Source: JAFGMR01 sp964632755
GTDB taxonomy: Archaea > Halobacteriota > Methanosarcinia > Methanotrichales > Methanotrichaceae
Assembly: GCA_964632755.1 (NCBI GenBank)
Contig: CAZWDT010000012.1
Location: 1-46,179, forward strand
Reading direction: 5' to 3'
Length of the DNA: 46,179 nt
Translations under genes and position numbers: made by a program
The notes under the pieces: generated by a model
Databases searched by the model: none
What the model was told of the DNA's origin: nothing
Seen by the model: only the letters and a program-made list of their open reading frames with translations
Part shown: piece by piece, positions 1 to 7,301 of the stretch
How the letters are laid out: each line of letters starts with the position of its first letter
Position numbering within the stretch: position 1 is the stretch's first letter

Positions 1-419
1 TGCTCTTCTGGCTGGGGGGCGGGATCCACCTCTCCGCCGCCTGGGATCATGAGGGGGCAACGCCCGCCGCCTGGAGCCCCTCTCAGGGCTTCGCCTCCTT
101 CAAGGGGTGGCTCCATATCTTCGCAAGAAGGCAGCTTTCGAGGATCCGGGGGCTGGTCCAGCAGGCCCGCGGGATCGGGGCGCGGGGCGTTGCCCGGTCA
201 ATACCGCGGGCGATTTTGGCGCTTTGGAGGGGCCCGATACAAACGCAGATCTCCTTTACAGAGGCGCTTTACTTCAGCATCCTCGTCTTCGTATCCCAGC
301 CCCCGCCCCACTGGATGCCGCGGGGTCGATGGAGGTACGCGGTGATGGCGGAGGACGTCCTCGGCTGGCTGCTCCTCGCGCTGCTGATCGTTACGCTGGG
401 CAATGTGATGATCAAATGA
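1..419 (+). CDS. C-terminal part of an ion-channel-like membrane protein (5' end outside window)
   Basis: The frame is open from base 3 to the TGA at 419 with no start needed, so the gene begins left of the window. About 138 residues are visible. The last 65 form a pore-helix plus second-transmembrane unit like two-TM potassium channels: FTEALYFSILVF, a pore-loop segment, a GRWRYAVMAE turn, then a hydrophobic helix (LLLALLIVTL) ending in GNVMIK. The expected TxGYG selectivity filter is absent; VSQPPPHW sits there instead. Upstream is a hydrophobic LFWLGG stretch, then a basic linker rich in Arg. A decayed second copy lies at 1561-1790. I recognise the fold type but not a named family, and ion selectivity cannot be inferred. 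Confidence 0.6.
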   Translation, partial: LFWLGGGIHLSAAWDHEGATPAAWSPSQGFASFKGWLHIFARRQLSRIRGLVQQARGIGARGVARSIPRAILALWRGPIQTQISFTEALYFSILVFVSQPPPHWMPRGRWRYAVMAEDVLGWLLLALLIVTLGNVMIK

Positions 420-503
420 GGGCCCTGGGGACGGGGCAGATCTCAATATGGCGGGGGACATTTGGCCTAATGGTAGTTACCACCGTTAGTGGGATCCAGA
501 CGT

Positions 504-803
504 CTAATAGACATCACCTCTTGTATCGAGCTTCAAGACGAGAACACGTTTTCTTGATTCATCTATCTCATAGACAAGTCTATGCCCGCCAATTCTTACC
601 CTGAATCTAGATTGATGGCCTCTGCATTTTTTGATATCAAAATTTGATGAATTTGTTGATGAAATGTCGACAAATTTTCCTTTTAATGGGTATGGATTTC
701 CGCCTAATCTATCGATTAGCTCACCCACTCTTTCTTGATGTGCATGAGGGAGCGATACTATTTTTAGCTTGACGTCTCTCTTCAATAGAACGGAAAAGCT
801 CAT
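504..803 (-). CDS. RelE/ParE-superfamily toxin
   Basis: This 99-residue protein has the RelE/ParE toxin fold signature: a basic N-terminal half, then FRVRIGGHRLVYEID, an arginine-containing turn, and the closing strand VLVLKLDTRGDVY. Members of this family are usually ribosome-dependent mRNA endonucleases or gyrase poisons. The ATG start overlaps the TGA stop of the upstream gene in an ATGA, as expected for a co-translated antitoxin-toxin pair. The middle (SSTNSSNFDIKKCRG) departs from the usual compact loop and may mark sequence drift. Local base composition is clearly more AT-rich than the ribosomal operon, which suggests acquisition. The target is not predictable. Confidence 0.7.
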   Translation of the reverse strand: MSFSVLLKRDVKLKIVSLPHAHQERVGELIDRLGGNPYPLKGKFVDISSTNSSNFDIKKCRGHQSRFRVRIGGHRLVYEIDESRKRVLVLKLDTRGDVY

Positions 804-1132
804 AGGCCGAGCTCTGCCTTAAGATCTTCCCAGGGAATCCCGCATTCCCTCGTCTCTTCTGCTAGCCGATCCAGCTCCTCGATCTCAGAGGCATCCAATT
901 CTATCTCCTCGATTGGTAGATCCGAGCCAATCATGGCATATTGCCCATTCAATCGTCCTGGAGTTGCAGTTCCCAGCACTCGTATTGGCAATCCCGGCCT
1001 TCTCAAGATCGGGTATATCCAATCCCCTTGAAGTCTGCTAGAATTCGCCTTAACCGAATATCCGGATAATCTCTCCGTACATTGATTGGATATGGATGCG
1101 AAACCAGTATCAGCTGATGTATTATAGCTCAT
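800..1132 (-). CDS. Putative antitoxin partner of the RelE-type toxin
   Basis: The protein has 110 residues. Its C-terminal 40 are acidic and helical (IEEIELDASEIEELDRLAEE, then an IPWEDLKAEL ending), a composition typical of antitoxin tails that wrap RelE/ParE toxins. The N-terminal 65 residues match no DNA-binding fold I recognise. The stop overlaps the toxin start by four bases, and the ATG overlaps the end of the upstream gene by 11 bases, so the three genes form one tight operon. The call rests mainly on gene order and the acidic tail. A shorter internal start at the ATG encoding MIGSDLPIEE is possible. Confidence 0.5.
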   Translation of the reverse strand: MSYNTSADTGFASISNQCTERLSGYSVKANSSRLQGDWIYPILRRPGLPIRVLGTATPGRLNGQYAMIGSDLPIEEIELDASEIEELDRLAEETRECGIPWEDLKAELGL

Positions 1133-1553
1133 TTAAAATCTCATCGATTCTTGAATATGGAACCTCTTCTGGTGGCTTGGATGACATATCAACCTCCTCA
1201 GAGGTCTTTGTTTTTCCATATAGGCTCTCATAATGCTTCAACTGACTTAGCAGCCAACGAATAAGGGATTTTGTCTGTTGCGGCGTCAATTTAAGGCAAA
1301 TTTCCTCGGTATGCTCTATCACGGTTTTACCATTGATCATTGCTTCAATGGCATTGGTTTTTGACGAAATGGCAATTGTCTCGATGTATCCTGGCCGAAC
1401 GCCGCCCCAAATGCTTGTTGGAACTATCTCCCTGTAGTACTCCGACCTGCGTCCTACTTCCACGATGCCTTCGGATTCATTTTCTTTGACCAATCCTTCC
1501 GCCATCAGATTAAGTATACCGAGAATCCGTAATATATCTTTCGCTAATTCCAC
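1122..1553 (-). CDS. Hypothetical protein, first gene of the toxin-antitoxin operon (DUF3467-like?)
   Basis: The protein has up to 143 residues from a GTG; an ATG 16 codons in is an equally plausible start. A central block (SEYYREIV...) followed by ICLKLTPQQTKSLIRWLLSQLKHYESLYG resembles DUF3467 proteins, where a beta-rich half is followed by 'SPEQAKAL...YEE.FG'. This resemblance is from memory and weak. The gene overlaps the next gene by 11 bases and sits in the same AT-rich patch. It may be a third component or an accessory antitoxin. The boundary with the decayed channel copy lies within 10 bases of its start, so the original promoter region may be lost. Confidence 0.45.
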   Translation of the reverse strand: MELAKDILRILGILNLMAEGLVKENESEGIVEVGRRSEYYREIVPTSIWGGVRPGYIETIAISSKTNAIEAMINGKTVIEHTEEICLKLTPQQTKSLIRWLLSQLKHYESLYGKTKTSEEVDMSSKPPEEVPYSRIDEILNEL

Positions 1554-1560
1554 TGAAAAT

Positions 1561-1790
1561 GTAGAGGCCTGGCTCTCCTGCGGCTACGGCGTGCGCCCGG
1601 TCACCCTTGCCTGGTGCCTTGGCCTGATGAGGATCTTCGCCCTCCTCTTCTGGCTGGGGGGGCGGGATCCACCTCTCCGTCGCCCAGAGCCCCTCTTTGA
1701 TCCTCGCCTCCATCAAGCGGCGGCTCCGGGCGAAGATCTCCGCAAGAAGGATGCACTCGATGACCTGGGGGCTGGTCCAGCGGGCCAAAA
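1561..1790 (+). pseudogene. Decayed fragment of a second ion-channel-like gene
   Basis: This segment repeats part of the gene at the left edge. A frame reading GYGVRP...FALLFWLGG runs into a G-tract (1657-1662) with one extra G compared with the left copy. After that one-base shift the protein continues GIHLSVAQSPSLILASIKRRL...ISARR...WGLVQRA, matching GIHLSAA...WSPSQGFASFKGWLHIFARR...RGLVQQA of the left copy. The homology starts just after the start codon of the toxin operon and stops just before the Xre promoter, so both ends are truncated and the pore region is missing. It cannot make a functional channel. Confidence 0.7.
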
Positions 1791-1810
1791 CTTATTTTAA
1801 CTCAAGTGAT

Positions 1811-1822
1811 CACTATATAATG
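1811..1822 (+). promoter_or_regulatory. TATA box for the Xre/ImmA-like gene
   Basis: The sequence cactatataatg lies about 30 bases before the ATG at 1847. The ribosome-binding site GGAGG at 1837-1841 is five bases before the ATG. It sits at the junction with the decayed channel fragment. Confidence 0.6.
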
Positions 1823-1846
1823 TAAATTTGTAAACCGGAGGATACC

Positions 1847-2908
1847 ATGACCATAGGAAAGCGCATCCAGCTCGGAAGGTACATGTCTGGCCTGAACATA
1901 AGCCAGCTCGCTGAAAGGGCGGAGGTGTCACCCACTGCTATCTCCAAGTACGAGCGCGATATGGATGTGCCAGGCTCCAAGGTCCTCCTCAGGTTAGCAA
2001 GGGCGCTTGGAGTTAGCGTTGAATTCTTCCTCAGACCACGGACCATTCCAAGCATCTCGCCCATGAATTACCGAAGACGCAGATCTCTCGGGAAGAAGAT
2101 GGAAAGGACCCTGTTAGCACGAGCACAGGATTGGCTTGAGAGATATCTGGAGATCGAGCGAATTGTCTATGGTGCAGGCGCCGCCCCTACATTCATATAC
2201 CCGACCGCGTTTCCGCGGAAAGCGTCTTCCTTCGAAGACGTAGAGAAGGCATCCGAAGATCTGCGCAAACTCTGGGGCCTGGGCATTGCTCCCATAGGAA
2301 ACCTCACCGAAATTCTCGAAGTCAAGGGTATCAAGGTGGGAGTCATCGAGGCGGATGCAAAGTTTGATGGCCTGACCTTCAGGCCAGGCGATGAGCAGAA
2401 TAGCATAGCCATTATAACGCGGGCAGAGACTCCTGGTGATAGACAGAGGTTTGACCTGGCTTGCGAGCTAGGACGCCTTTTATTGTCGCCGGATGGAATA
2501 GATGAAGAGGTAGCAGCCAACAGGTTTGCCGGCGCTCTTCTCGCCCCCCGCCAAGCCGTCTTGTCGGAGCTTACAGATGATAAATCTGCTCTCGATCCAA
2601 GGGTTCTATATGCTCTGAAACATACGTATGGATTGAGCATGGGGGCCTGGATCCGCAGAGCATATGATGCAGGCGTCATTTCAGATGCCAAATTCTATAG
2701 CATACGGAAATACTTTGGCAAAAGGGGTTGGCGGAAGGTAGAGCCATGGGATCAGAGACAACCCGAACTCCCCCAGCGGTTCGAAGAACTCGTGATGCAA
2801 ACCATGTCCAGGGGCATCATTTCCACATCCAAAGCCACTGAGCTTCTAGGCCGCCCGGTTGGCATCTCCTTTAGAAGTTCCGCCAGAATCCCGGTCGTGG
2901 TCCGCTGA
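1847..2908 (+). CDS. Xre-family regulator with ImmA/IrrE (peptidase M78)-like domain
   Basis: The protein has 353 residues. Residues 3-58 are a Xre/Cro helix-turn-helix (IGKRIQLGRYMSGLNISQLAERA, with SPTAISKYER as the recognition region; continuous in the protein, split here). Residues about 150-290 match the ImmA/IrrE (COG2856, M78) fold. The family's zinc motif HExxH is replaced by CELGR (residues 206-210), keeping the Glu but losing both His, while the downstream EEVAANRFAGALLAP helix (220-234) is conserved. The protein is therefore probably a sensor or antitoxin without peptidase activity. It is followed at once by a PIN-domain gene whose frame overlaps its TGA, an arrangement seen in Xre-COG2856 toxin-antitoxin pairs. 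It has a clear TATA box and GGAGG site. Confidence 0.8.
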   Translation: MTIGKRIQLGRYMSGLNISQLAERAEVSPTAISKYERDMDVPGSKVLLRLARALGVSVEFFLRPRTIPSISPMNYRRRRSLGKKMERTLLARAQDWLERYLEIERIVYGAGAAPTFIYPTAFPRKASSFEDVEKASEDLRKLWGLGIAPIGNLTEILEVKGIKVGVIEADAKFDGLTFRPGDEQNSIAIITRAETPGDRQRFDLACELGRLLLSPDGIDEEVAANRFAGALLAPRQAVLSELTDDKSALDPRVLYALKHTYGLSMGAWIRRAYDAGVISDAKFYSIRKYFGKRGWRKVEPWDQRQPELPQRFEELVMQTMSRGIISTSKATELLGRPVGISFRSSARIPVVVR

Positions 2909-3435
2909 AATGCATCACCGACAGCTGTTTCTGGATTGACTTGTTCTGTGGAATGGTGGCGGAGCAAGCATTTTCCTTGCCATATAATTTTATTGCACCC
3001 GACGCCGTGCTGGATGAACTCCTCATTCCGTATTGCTGGAATGTAGAGGGGTTAGGGCTGAAAAGGGGATGGCTCGACGGCAGCGGGATCTCGCTCGTTG
3101 TGGAGCTAGGAGAGAAGTATCCTCGGGCTGGAAGCATAGATTTGATGGCCTTGGTTATGGCAAAGCTTGATGGATGTTTGCTTCTGACTGGCGACGGAGC
3201 ATTGCGAAGCGCAGCCTTATCTGAAAGAGTCGATGTTCATGGAACTCTCTGGCTGATGGATAGGCTTGTCGAATTAAATATAATTTCAAGGCCCGAGGGG
3301 GCCAACTCAATTCAGCTAATGATCGAGAGCGGCAGATGGCTTCCTAGAGAAGAAGTTGCTGCAAGAATCAAAGCATGGGGCGACTCTGGAAGATCGGGCT
3401 TGGAGGATAGACATTATCCCGATTCAGAGTATTGA
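2905..3435 (+). CDS. PIN-domain-like nuclease, toxin partner of the Xre/ImmA-like protein
   Basis: The frame is open from 2875. The conserved PIN beginning ITDSCFWIDL lies upstream of the first conventional start (a TTG at 2941), so I place the start at a CTG at 2905 that overlaps the upstream TGA as CTGA. No ATG, GTG or TTG is available earlier. All four usual PIN acids are visible: Asp in ITDSCFW, Glu in DAVLDELL, Asp in SIDLMALVMAK, and Asp in LLTGDGALR, consistent with a metal-dependent RNase. The C-terminus (HGTLWLMDRL...GRWLPREEV) is typical of archaeal PIN-like toxins. The gene converges on tRNA-Ser with a 21-base gap. Translation probably depends on re-initiation after the regulator. 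Confidence 0.65.
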   Translation: MKCITDSCFWIDLFCGMVAEQAFSLPYNFIAPDAVLDELLIPYCWNVEGLGLKRGWLDGSGISLVVELGEKYPRAGSIDLMALVMAKLDGCLLLTGDGALRSAALSERVDVHGTLWLMDRLVELNIISRPEGANSIQLMIESGRWLPREEVAARIKAWGDSGRSGLEDRHYPDSEY

Positions 3436-3456
3436 TATGACATATATGTAAAATTA

Positions 3457-3554
3457 CGCCGAGGGTGAGATTCGAACTCACGAGACCCTTACGGGTCACC
3501 AGCTGTCCAGGAGGTTCACTCCAGGCTGGCGCCCTACCGCTAGACGACCTCGGC
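3457..3554 (-). tRNA. tRNA-Ser (GGA) with a short anticodon-loop intron
   Basis: The acceptor strands GCCGAGG (plus-strand 3548-3554) and CCTCGGC pair perfectly, with discriminator G and no encoded CCA. There is a D arm (AGCGGTA loop), an anticodon stem CCAGC/GCTGG, a long class II variable arm (GACCC-GTAA-GGGTC) and a T arm with TTCGAATC. Between the anticodon stem strands there are 21 bases instead of 7. The 5' part reads CT-GGA-G, giving anticodon GGA, so a roughly 14-base intron after position 37 is inferred. Its bulge-helix-bulge is weak and the exact splice sites are uncertain. The mature tRNA would be about 84 bases. The 5' end overlaps the last 15 bases of cbf5. Confidence 0.85.
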
Positions 3555-4553
3555 TCCGCGTTGCATCTTCCAGCGCCGGGGATACACGCCCGGCTCCATT
3601 ATCACCCTTTCGGTCGAGGCGACGAGGCCCTTCTCGATCGTCTCCATATCCTGGCTGGATAAGACGGCCTTTGCGAGAGCCACAGCCTCTCCTTTAAGGG
3701 TATAGAGCGCCACCATGTCGCCCACCTTTATATCTGTTTCCAGGCTGACGAGCCCCGGCGCCGCAAGAGGCGCGCCGTGACATACGGCATCGACCGCATT
3801 ATCGCTGATCTCGAGCTTCGGCAGATGGACAAGCGCTCTTTCCACCGGCAATACCGTGCGCCTCAGAGGCCCCTCGTCGCCTCCTTCGCGCCAGATCTCA
3901 TATGCGTCCTTGAGCTGATGAAGCGTTACAAGGGAGGCATCCTCTCCAAACGGCCCGGCGCGGCTTCTCCGCAGCTCCTCCATGTTTGCGCCACATCCCA
4001 GAGCGAGTCCCATATCGTAACATAGCTTTCTCATGTAGGTTCCAGCTTGACACCCAACCTGCATGAGGACCCTCTGGCCCTCGATCTCGAGGACGTTGAG
4101 ATAATAGATCTCCCTAATTCGCAGGACCCGGGATACGCTGGATTTCAGTGGCGGCTTCTGGAATAAGGGGCCAATAAATTCGGAGCATACCTCGATCACC
4201 CGCTTTCGCGGCATCGTATGATGCAATCGCATCATGCAGATGTACTCCTTTCCCGCCTGCAAGAGCGCTTCGACTACCCTCGTCGAATCCTCTAGCATCA
4301 CCGGAAGAACTCCGCTCACCTTGGGGTCGAGGGTTCCGCTGTGGCCCGCTCGCTCCATTTTCAATATATCCCTGACCCACGCCGCAACCTCGTGGCTCGT
4401 AGGCCCCGAGGGTTTGTCTAGGTTAACCGCGCCTAGACGCAGATATCTATCGAGCGGCCTTGATTCCGGCACGCAGCCGAAAGTCGGGTCGGATCGAGCC
4501 TTTCGCTTTCGAAGGGTCGAACGCTTCCTGAGGGCTGGAAGCTCGTCGGTCAT
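3540..4553 (-). CDS. cbf5: Cbf5, tRNA/rRNA pseudouridine synthase (TruB/dyskerin family)
   Basis: The protein has 337 residues. Cbf5 is the catalytic subunit of archaeal H/ACA ribonucleoproteins and can also form pseudouridine 55 in tRNA. The TruB core is clear: LDKPSGPTSHEVAAWVR, then the catalytic loop GHSGTLDPKVSGVLPV with its Asp, YICMMRLH, and GTYMRKLCYDMG. A C-terminal PUA domain follows (KVGDMVALYTLKGEAVALA). I chose the ATG at 4553 because it overlaps the cmk stop as ATGA; an upstream in-frame extension lacks conservation. The stop codon lies inside the tRNA-Ser gene. It is the last protein gene of the ribosomal superoperon. Confidence 0.93.
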   Translation of the reverse strand: MTDELPALRKRSTLRKRKARSDPTFGCVPESRPLDRYLRLGAVNLDKPSGPTSHEVAAWVRDILKMERAGHSGTLDPKVSGVLPVMLEDSTRVVEALLQAGKEYICMMRLHHTMPRKRVIEVCSEFIGPLFQKPPLKSSVSRVLRIREIYYLNVLEIEGQRVLMQVGCQAGTYMRKLCYDMGLALGCGANMEELRRSRAGPFGEDASLVTLHQLKDAYEIWREGGDEGPLRRTVLPVERALVHLPKLEISDNAVDAVCHGAPLAAPGLVSLETDIKVGDMVALYTLKGEAVALAKAVLSSQDMETIEKGLVASTERVIMEPGVYPRRWKMQRGAEVV

Positions 4554-5068
4554 GCTATCGACCTCACAGCGGCGAGCGCGATCTCCTGGCATCCCCGCTC
4601 GTTCCACCTCACCGTATCGATCACAAGGTGGTATACATCGAGGTTGCCGATATCTATGTTGTAGTACTTCATATAACGCCTGGCCTCGCTTGCCTCCCTC
4701 GTGCGGGACTCCCTCAAAGCATCGTCGAAGAGCTTCTCCTCCCTTATGCCTATGCGGGACGATCTGGTCTTGATATCGCCCTTTAACAATATCTTCAGGT
4801 CCGCTTCGAGTATGTGTCCCGCAAGCCTGCCTTCGAATACGCCTTCTTCCCTCATCGCAGCCTCCTTCATGGCGTCATCGATCAGGTAATCTATCTCGGG
4901 ACCGCGTTCGGCCAGTCGATTGAGATCCCTTACGGAGACCCCCCTCTCAGCCGCGATCCTGCGAAATAGATCCCCGGAGTTGACCCAGGGAAGCCGGAGC
5001 TCCCTCGACAGGCATCGCGCAAGCGTTGTTGTGCCAGTACCAGGAGCGCCGCTCACCGTTATCCTCAT
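4550..5068 (-). CDS. cmk: Cytidylate kinase, archaeal type
   Basis: This 172-residue protein phosphorylates CMP/dCMP with ATP. The P-loop GAPGTGTTT is at residues 7-15, followed by a lid/CMP-binding region (SGDLFRRIAAERG, RLAERGPEID) and a VFEGRLAGH segment. The C-terminal R-rich region (SEARRYMKYYNID) and the closing helix are typical of the short archaeal enzyme. It overlaps both neighbours by four bases. Cmk between DUF106 and cbf5 is a common euryarchaeal order, supporting co-expression with the translation genes. Confidence 0.93.
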   Translation of the reverse strand: MRITVSGAPGTGTTTLARCLSRELRLPWVNSGDLFRRIAAERGVSVRDLNRLAERGPEIDYLIDDAMKEAAMREEGVFEGRLAGHILEADLKILLKGDIKTRSSRIGIREEKLFDDALRESRTREASEARRYMKYYNIDIGNLDVYHLVIDTVRWNERGCQEIALAAVRSIA

Positions 5069-5691
5069 TGCATACCGCCGATGTCCAGGGCCTTTCGGAT
5101 GATCTGGGAGACGGGAATCGAGCAGATGAAGTACCAGTAGAACCAGTAGAGGATGGGCCCAATCACCGTCGTGTTGACATCATGAACCCCCCAGAACGGG
5201 AAGTTGATCGCTATCGCATTCTCGCTGATGTAGAGATAGGCCCACATGAATAGAGGTATCGAGACGATCCCGATGTAAGCCATGGGCTTGAACTGCATCT
5301 TCATCATCTTGCCCTGGTCCCCCATCATGGACATCTGTTCCTGCTGAAGTTGCTGCTGCCTGGCCTTGTCCCCAGCGAGCTGGGCCTCCCTCATCTGCTT
5401 CTGGAAGCCCTTCATCCTCTCCTGCTGCTCCCTCATGAAGTCCCAGTCCATGGTGTACTTCTGGATCAAGCTGGCATAAAGGCCAGTGATGGCTGCAAGA
5501 AGGAAGAGCACTATGTGGAATGGAAAGGTGGCGGGAAGCCAGCCGAGCACCAGCTCCATCACCATCCCAACCCCATGCCTGAACTCAGCGCTCAGCATGA
5601 TGCCGAAGGTAAGGAAGAACCCCACCCCGAGCGCAAGGTTGTCGAGGGACTGCTTCACAGTCAGCTTGCCCAAGGTGGGTTTGGGGTTCAT
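5065..5691 (-). CDS. EMC3/TMCO1-like (DUF106) membrane protein, Oxa1 superfamily
   Basis: The 208-residue protein has three hydrophobic segments (about residues 20-35, 50-72, and two close helices at 135-155 and 172-195). A strongly charged Gln/Met-rich coiled coil (QQERMKGFQKQMREAQLAG) separates the second and third. This is the layout of archaeal DUF106 proteins, which belong to the Oxa1/YidC/Get1/EMC3 insertase superfamily. The conserved MKMQFKPM and WFYWYFICS elements are present. Directly downstream of secY with a four-base overlap, it probably helps insert membrane proteins alongside the Sec channel (family knowledge plus inference). Confidence 0.88.
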   Translation of the reverse strand: MNPKPTLGKLTVKQSLDNLALGVGFFLTFGIMLSAEFRHGVGMVMELVLGWLPATFPFHIVLFLLAAITGLYASLIQKYTMDWDFMREQQERMKGFQKQMREAQLAGDKARQQQLQQEQMSMMGDQGKMMKMQFKPMAYIGIVSIPLFMWAYLYISENAIAINFPFWGVHDVNTTVIGPILYWFYWYFICSIPVSQIIRKALDIGGMQ

Positions 5692-7301
5692 ATCGACTCT
5701 CCGAAGAACTTCTGCATCATGGGGTACATCTCCTGGATCTGCTCGCTCGCCATCTGCTCGTAGAGCCTATAGACGATGCTGACCGTGAGGAGAAGTCCGG
5801 TTCCGCCGGCTCCGCCGAGGGTTCCCATCAGGCTTGCAACAACGGTCAATAGGCCGATTATGACGCCGCCTATGATCGTCACCCTCGGGATATAGCGGTC
5901 CATCAGCTTCTCGATGCTGGCAGGATTGCGCCGATACCCGGGAATCTGGAGTCCGGAGGAATGGATCTTGGCGGCGACGCTCTTTGCTCCCATGCCCGTC
6001 GTCTCGATCCAGAATATGGCAAATATGGCTCCACCCACTATCAAGAAGGCGGTGTCCGTCATGACGTGCATAAACACCTGCCAGCCAGCGATTGGAGAGA
6101 GCCCAAGCTCGACCAAAGCCGGAGTGGACTGGGAGACCATGGATGGAATCCAGTCGCTCGGCCCCTGTATCGGGGACAGGTAGAACATCAGCCCCGATAT
6201 AGGGGATGGCGACGTTGCGCTTATCGCCGTATTGGTTGCCACATCGTACTTGGCAGTCGAGATGAACGTGCCAAGGAGGCTCGAGTAGGCCGTGTATATG
6301 GTCCTCACCCCCTCCCCCGTCACCTCTGCCGTCGTCACTGCCCCCAGCTTTCCAGCGAGTAGTGCGCCCAACATCTCGATGTTGGCCTGAATTGCGCGAA
6401 CGAGGATCATGGGAAGCACGCTTGCATACACCAGCTTGACCGGGAAGCGACCTCTCGCTCCCCTGACTCTGCTATGCGCAAGCGGTATCTCGATCCTCGT
6501 GCTCTCGACTAGCACGACGAGGAGGATGATTGCGATCGTCGATATCAGCGCAAGTATGCCGCCAGTCACGAAGATGAACTTCAAGCCCTCCGATGTGAAG
6601 ATCTCATCGAGCGACAGCAGGTTCAATCGAATGATATCGAACCATTTGGGGATGATCCCTATTGGAAGTCCTCCGTCTCCAGCGGACCAGTTGAATATGC
6701 CTGTTATCAGCTGCTGGCTTACGCCTGCCACGATGAAGAGGCCGACGCCTGACCCTATTCCCCATTTGGAGACGACCTCGTCCATATAGAGGATGAGGAC
6801 GCCGCCCATGCAGACCTGGAGAAATATGATCAGGGACATCATCCCCAAGGATATTCCGAGGATCGAAGCTACACCGCTATCGGGCAGCAGGTATCCTCCG
6901 GTAACCTGAGGCAAGGCCTCGACCACTATCATCACGAAGACAAGCGCCTTCTGGGTGCCTTGGAATACCGCCTGGTCGCGAGGATCGCGAAGGTTGAGGT
7001 GTATGATCTCTGCGCCGACGAGCAGCTGCAACACGATGGAAGCCGTGACTATTGGCCCAATCCCTAAGAGCACGAGCGACCCGAACGAGCCTGCGAAGAA
7101 GGCCCGGTACACCCCGAAGAGGTCGATGGATGTCTTCGATAGGCCGAAGAGGGGCACATTTGATAGCGCGAAGTAGAGCAGTAGTATGCCCAACGTCCAG
7201 CCGATCTTCCTCTTGAAGTGGACGTGGCCCGAGGGCCGCTCCACCGCTGGAAGCCTCCTCACCAGAGGCTCTATTGCATAGAAAAAGCTCTGCTGGTTCA
7301 T
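5688..7301 (-). CDS. secY: Protein translocase subunit SecY
   Basis: The 537-residue protein forms the Sec61-alpha type protein-conducting channel. Ten transmembrane segments can be traced. The plug region follows LSNVPLFGL, TM2 carries GIGPIVTASIVLQLLVG, and the conserved cytoplasmic loops LVVLVESTRIEIPLAHSRVRG and ETTGMGAKSVAAKIHSSGLQIPG(YRRNP) (reported here in pieces: ETTGMGAKS, GLQIPGYR) match archaeal SecY. The C-terminus MQKFFGESI is short. It lies in the canonical place after L15 with an ATGA overlap. Adenylate kinase, which often follows secY in methanogens, is missing here. Confidence 0.96.
   Translation of the reverse strand: MNQQSFFYAIEPLVRRLPAVERPSGHVHFKRKIGWTLGILLLYFALSNVPLFGLSKTSIDLFGVYRAFFAGSFGSLVLLGIGPIVTASIVLQLLVGAEIIHLNLRDPRDQAVFQGTQKALVFVMIVVEALPQVTGGYLLPDSGVASILGISLGMMSLIIFLQVCMGGVLILYMDEVVSKWGIGSGVGLFIVAGVSQQLITGIFNWSAGDGGLPIGIIPKWFDIIRLNLLSLDEIFTSEGLKFIFVTGGILALISTIAIILLVVLVESTRIEIPLAHSRVRGARGRFPVKLVYASVLPMILVRAIQANIEMLGALLAGKLGAVTTAEVTGEGVRTIYTAYSSLLGTFISTAKYDVATNTAISATSPSPISGLMFYLSPIQGPSDWIPSMVSQSTPALVELGLSPIAGWQVFMHVMTDTAFLIVGGAIFAIFWIETTGMGAKSVAAKIHSSGLQIPGYRRNPASIEKLMDRYIPRVTIIGGVIIGLLTVVASLMGTLGGAGGTGLLLTVSIVYRLYEQMASEQIQEMYPMMQKFFGESI

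Noticed and set aside
1510..1788. Minus-strand frame (ARWTSPQVIECILLAEIF...)
   Set aside because: It is antisense to the decayed channel copy; the plus-strand match to the left-edge gene explains the sequence better.
3400..3560. tRNA-Ser as an integration site for the accessory patch
   Set aside because: No integrase gene and no second copy of the tRNA 3' end were seen in 1-3450; only the position is suggestive.
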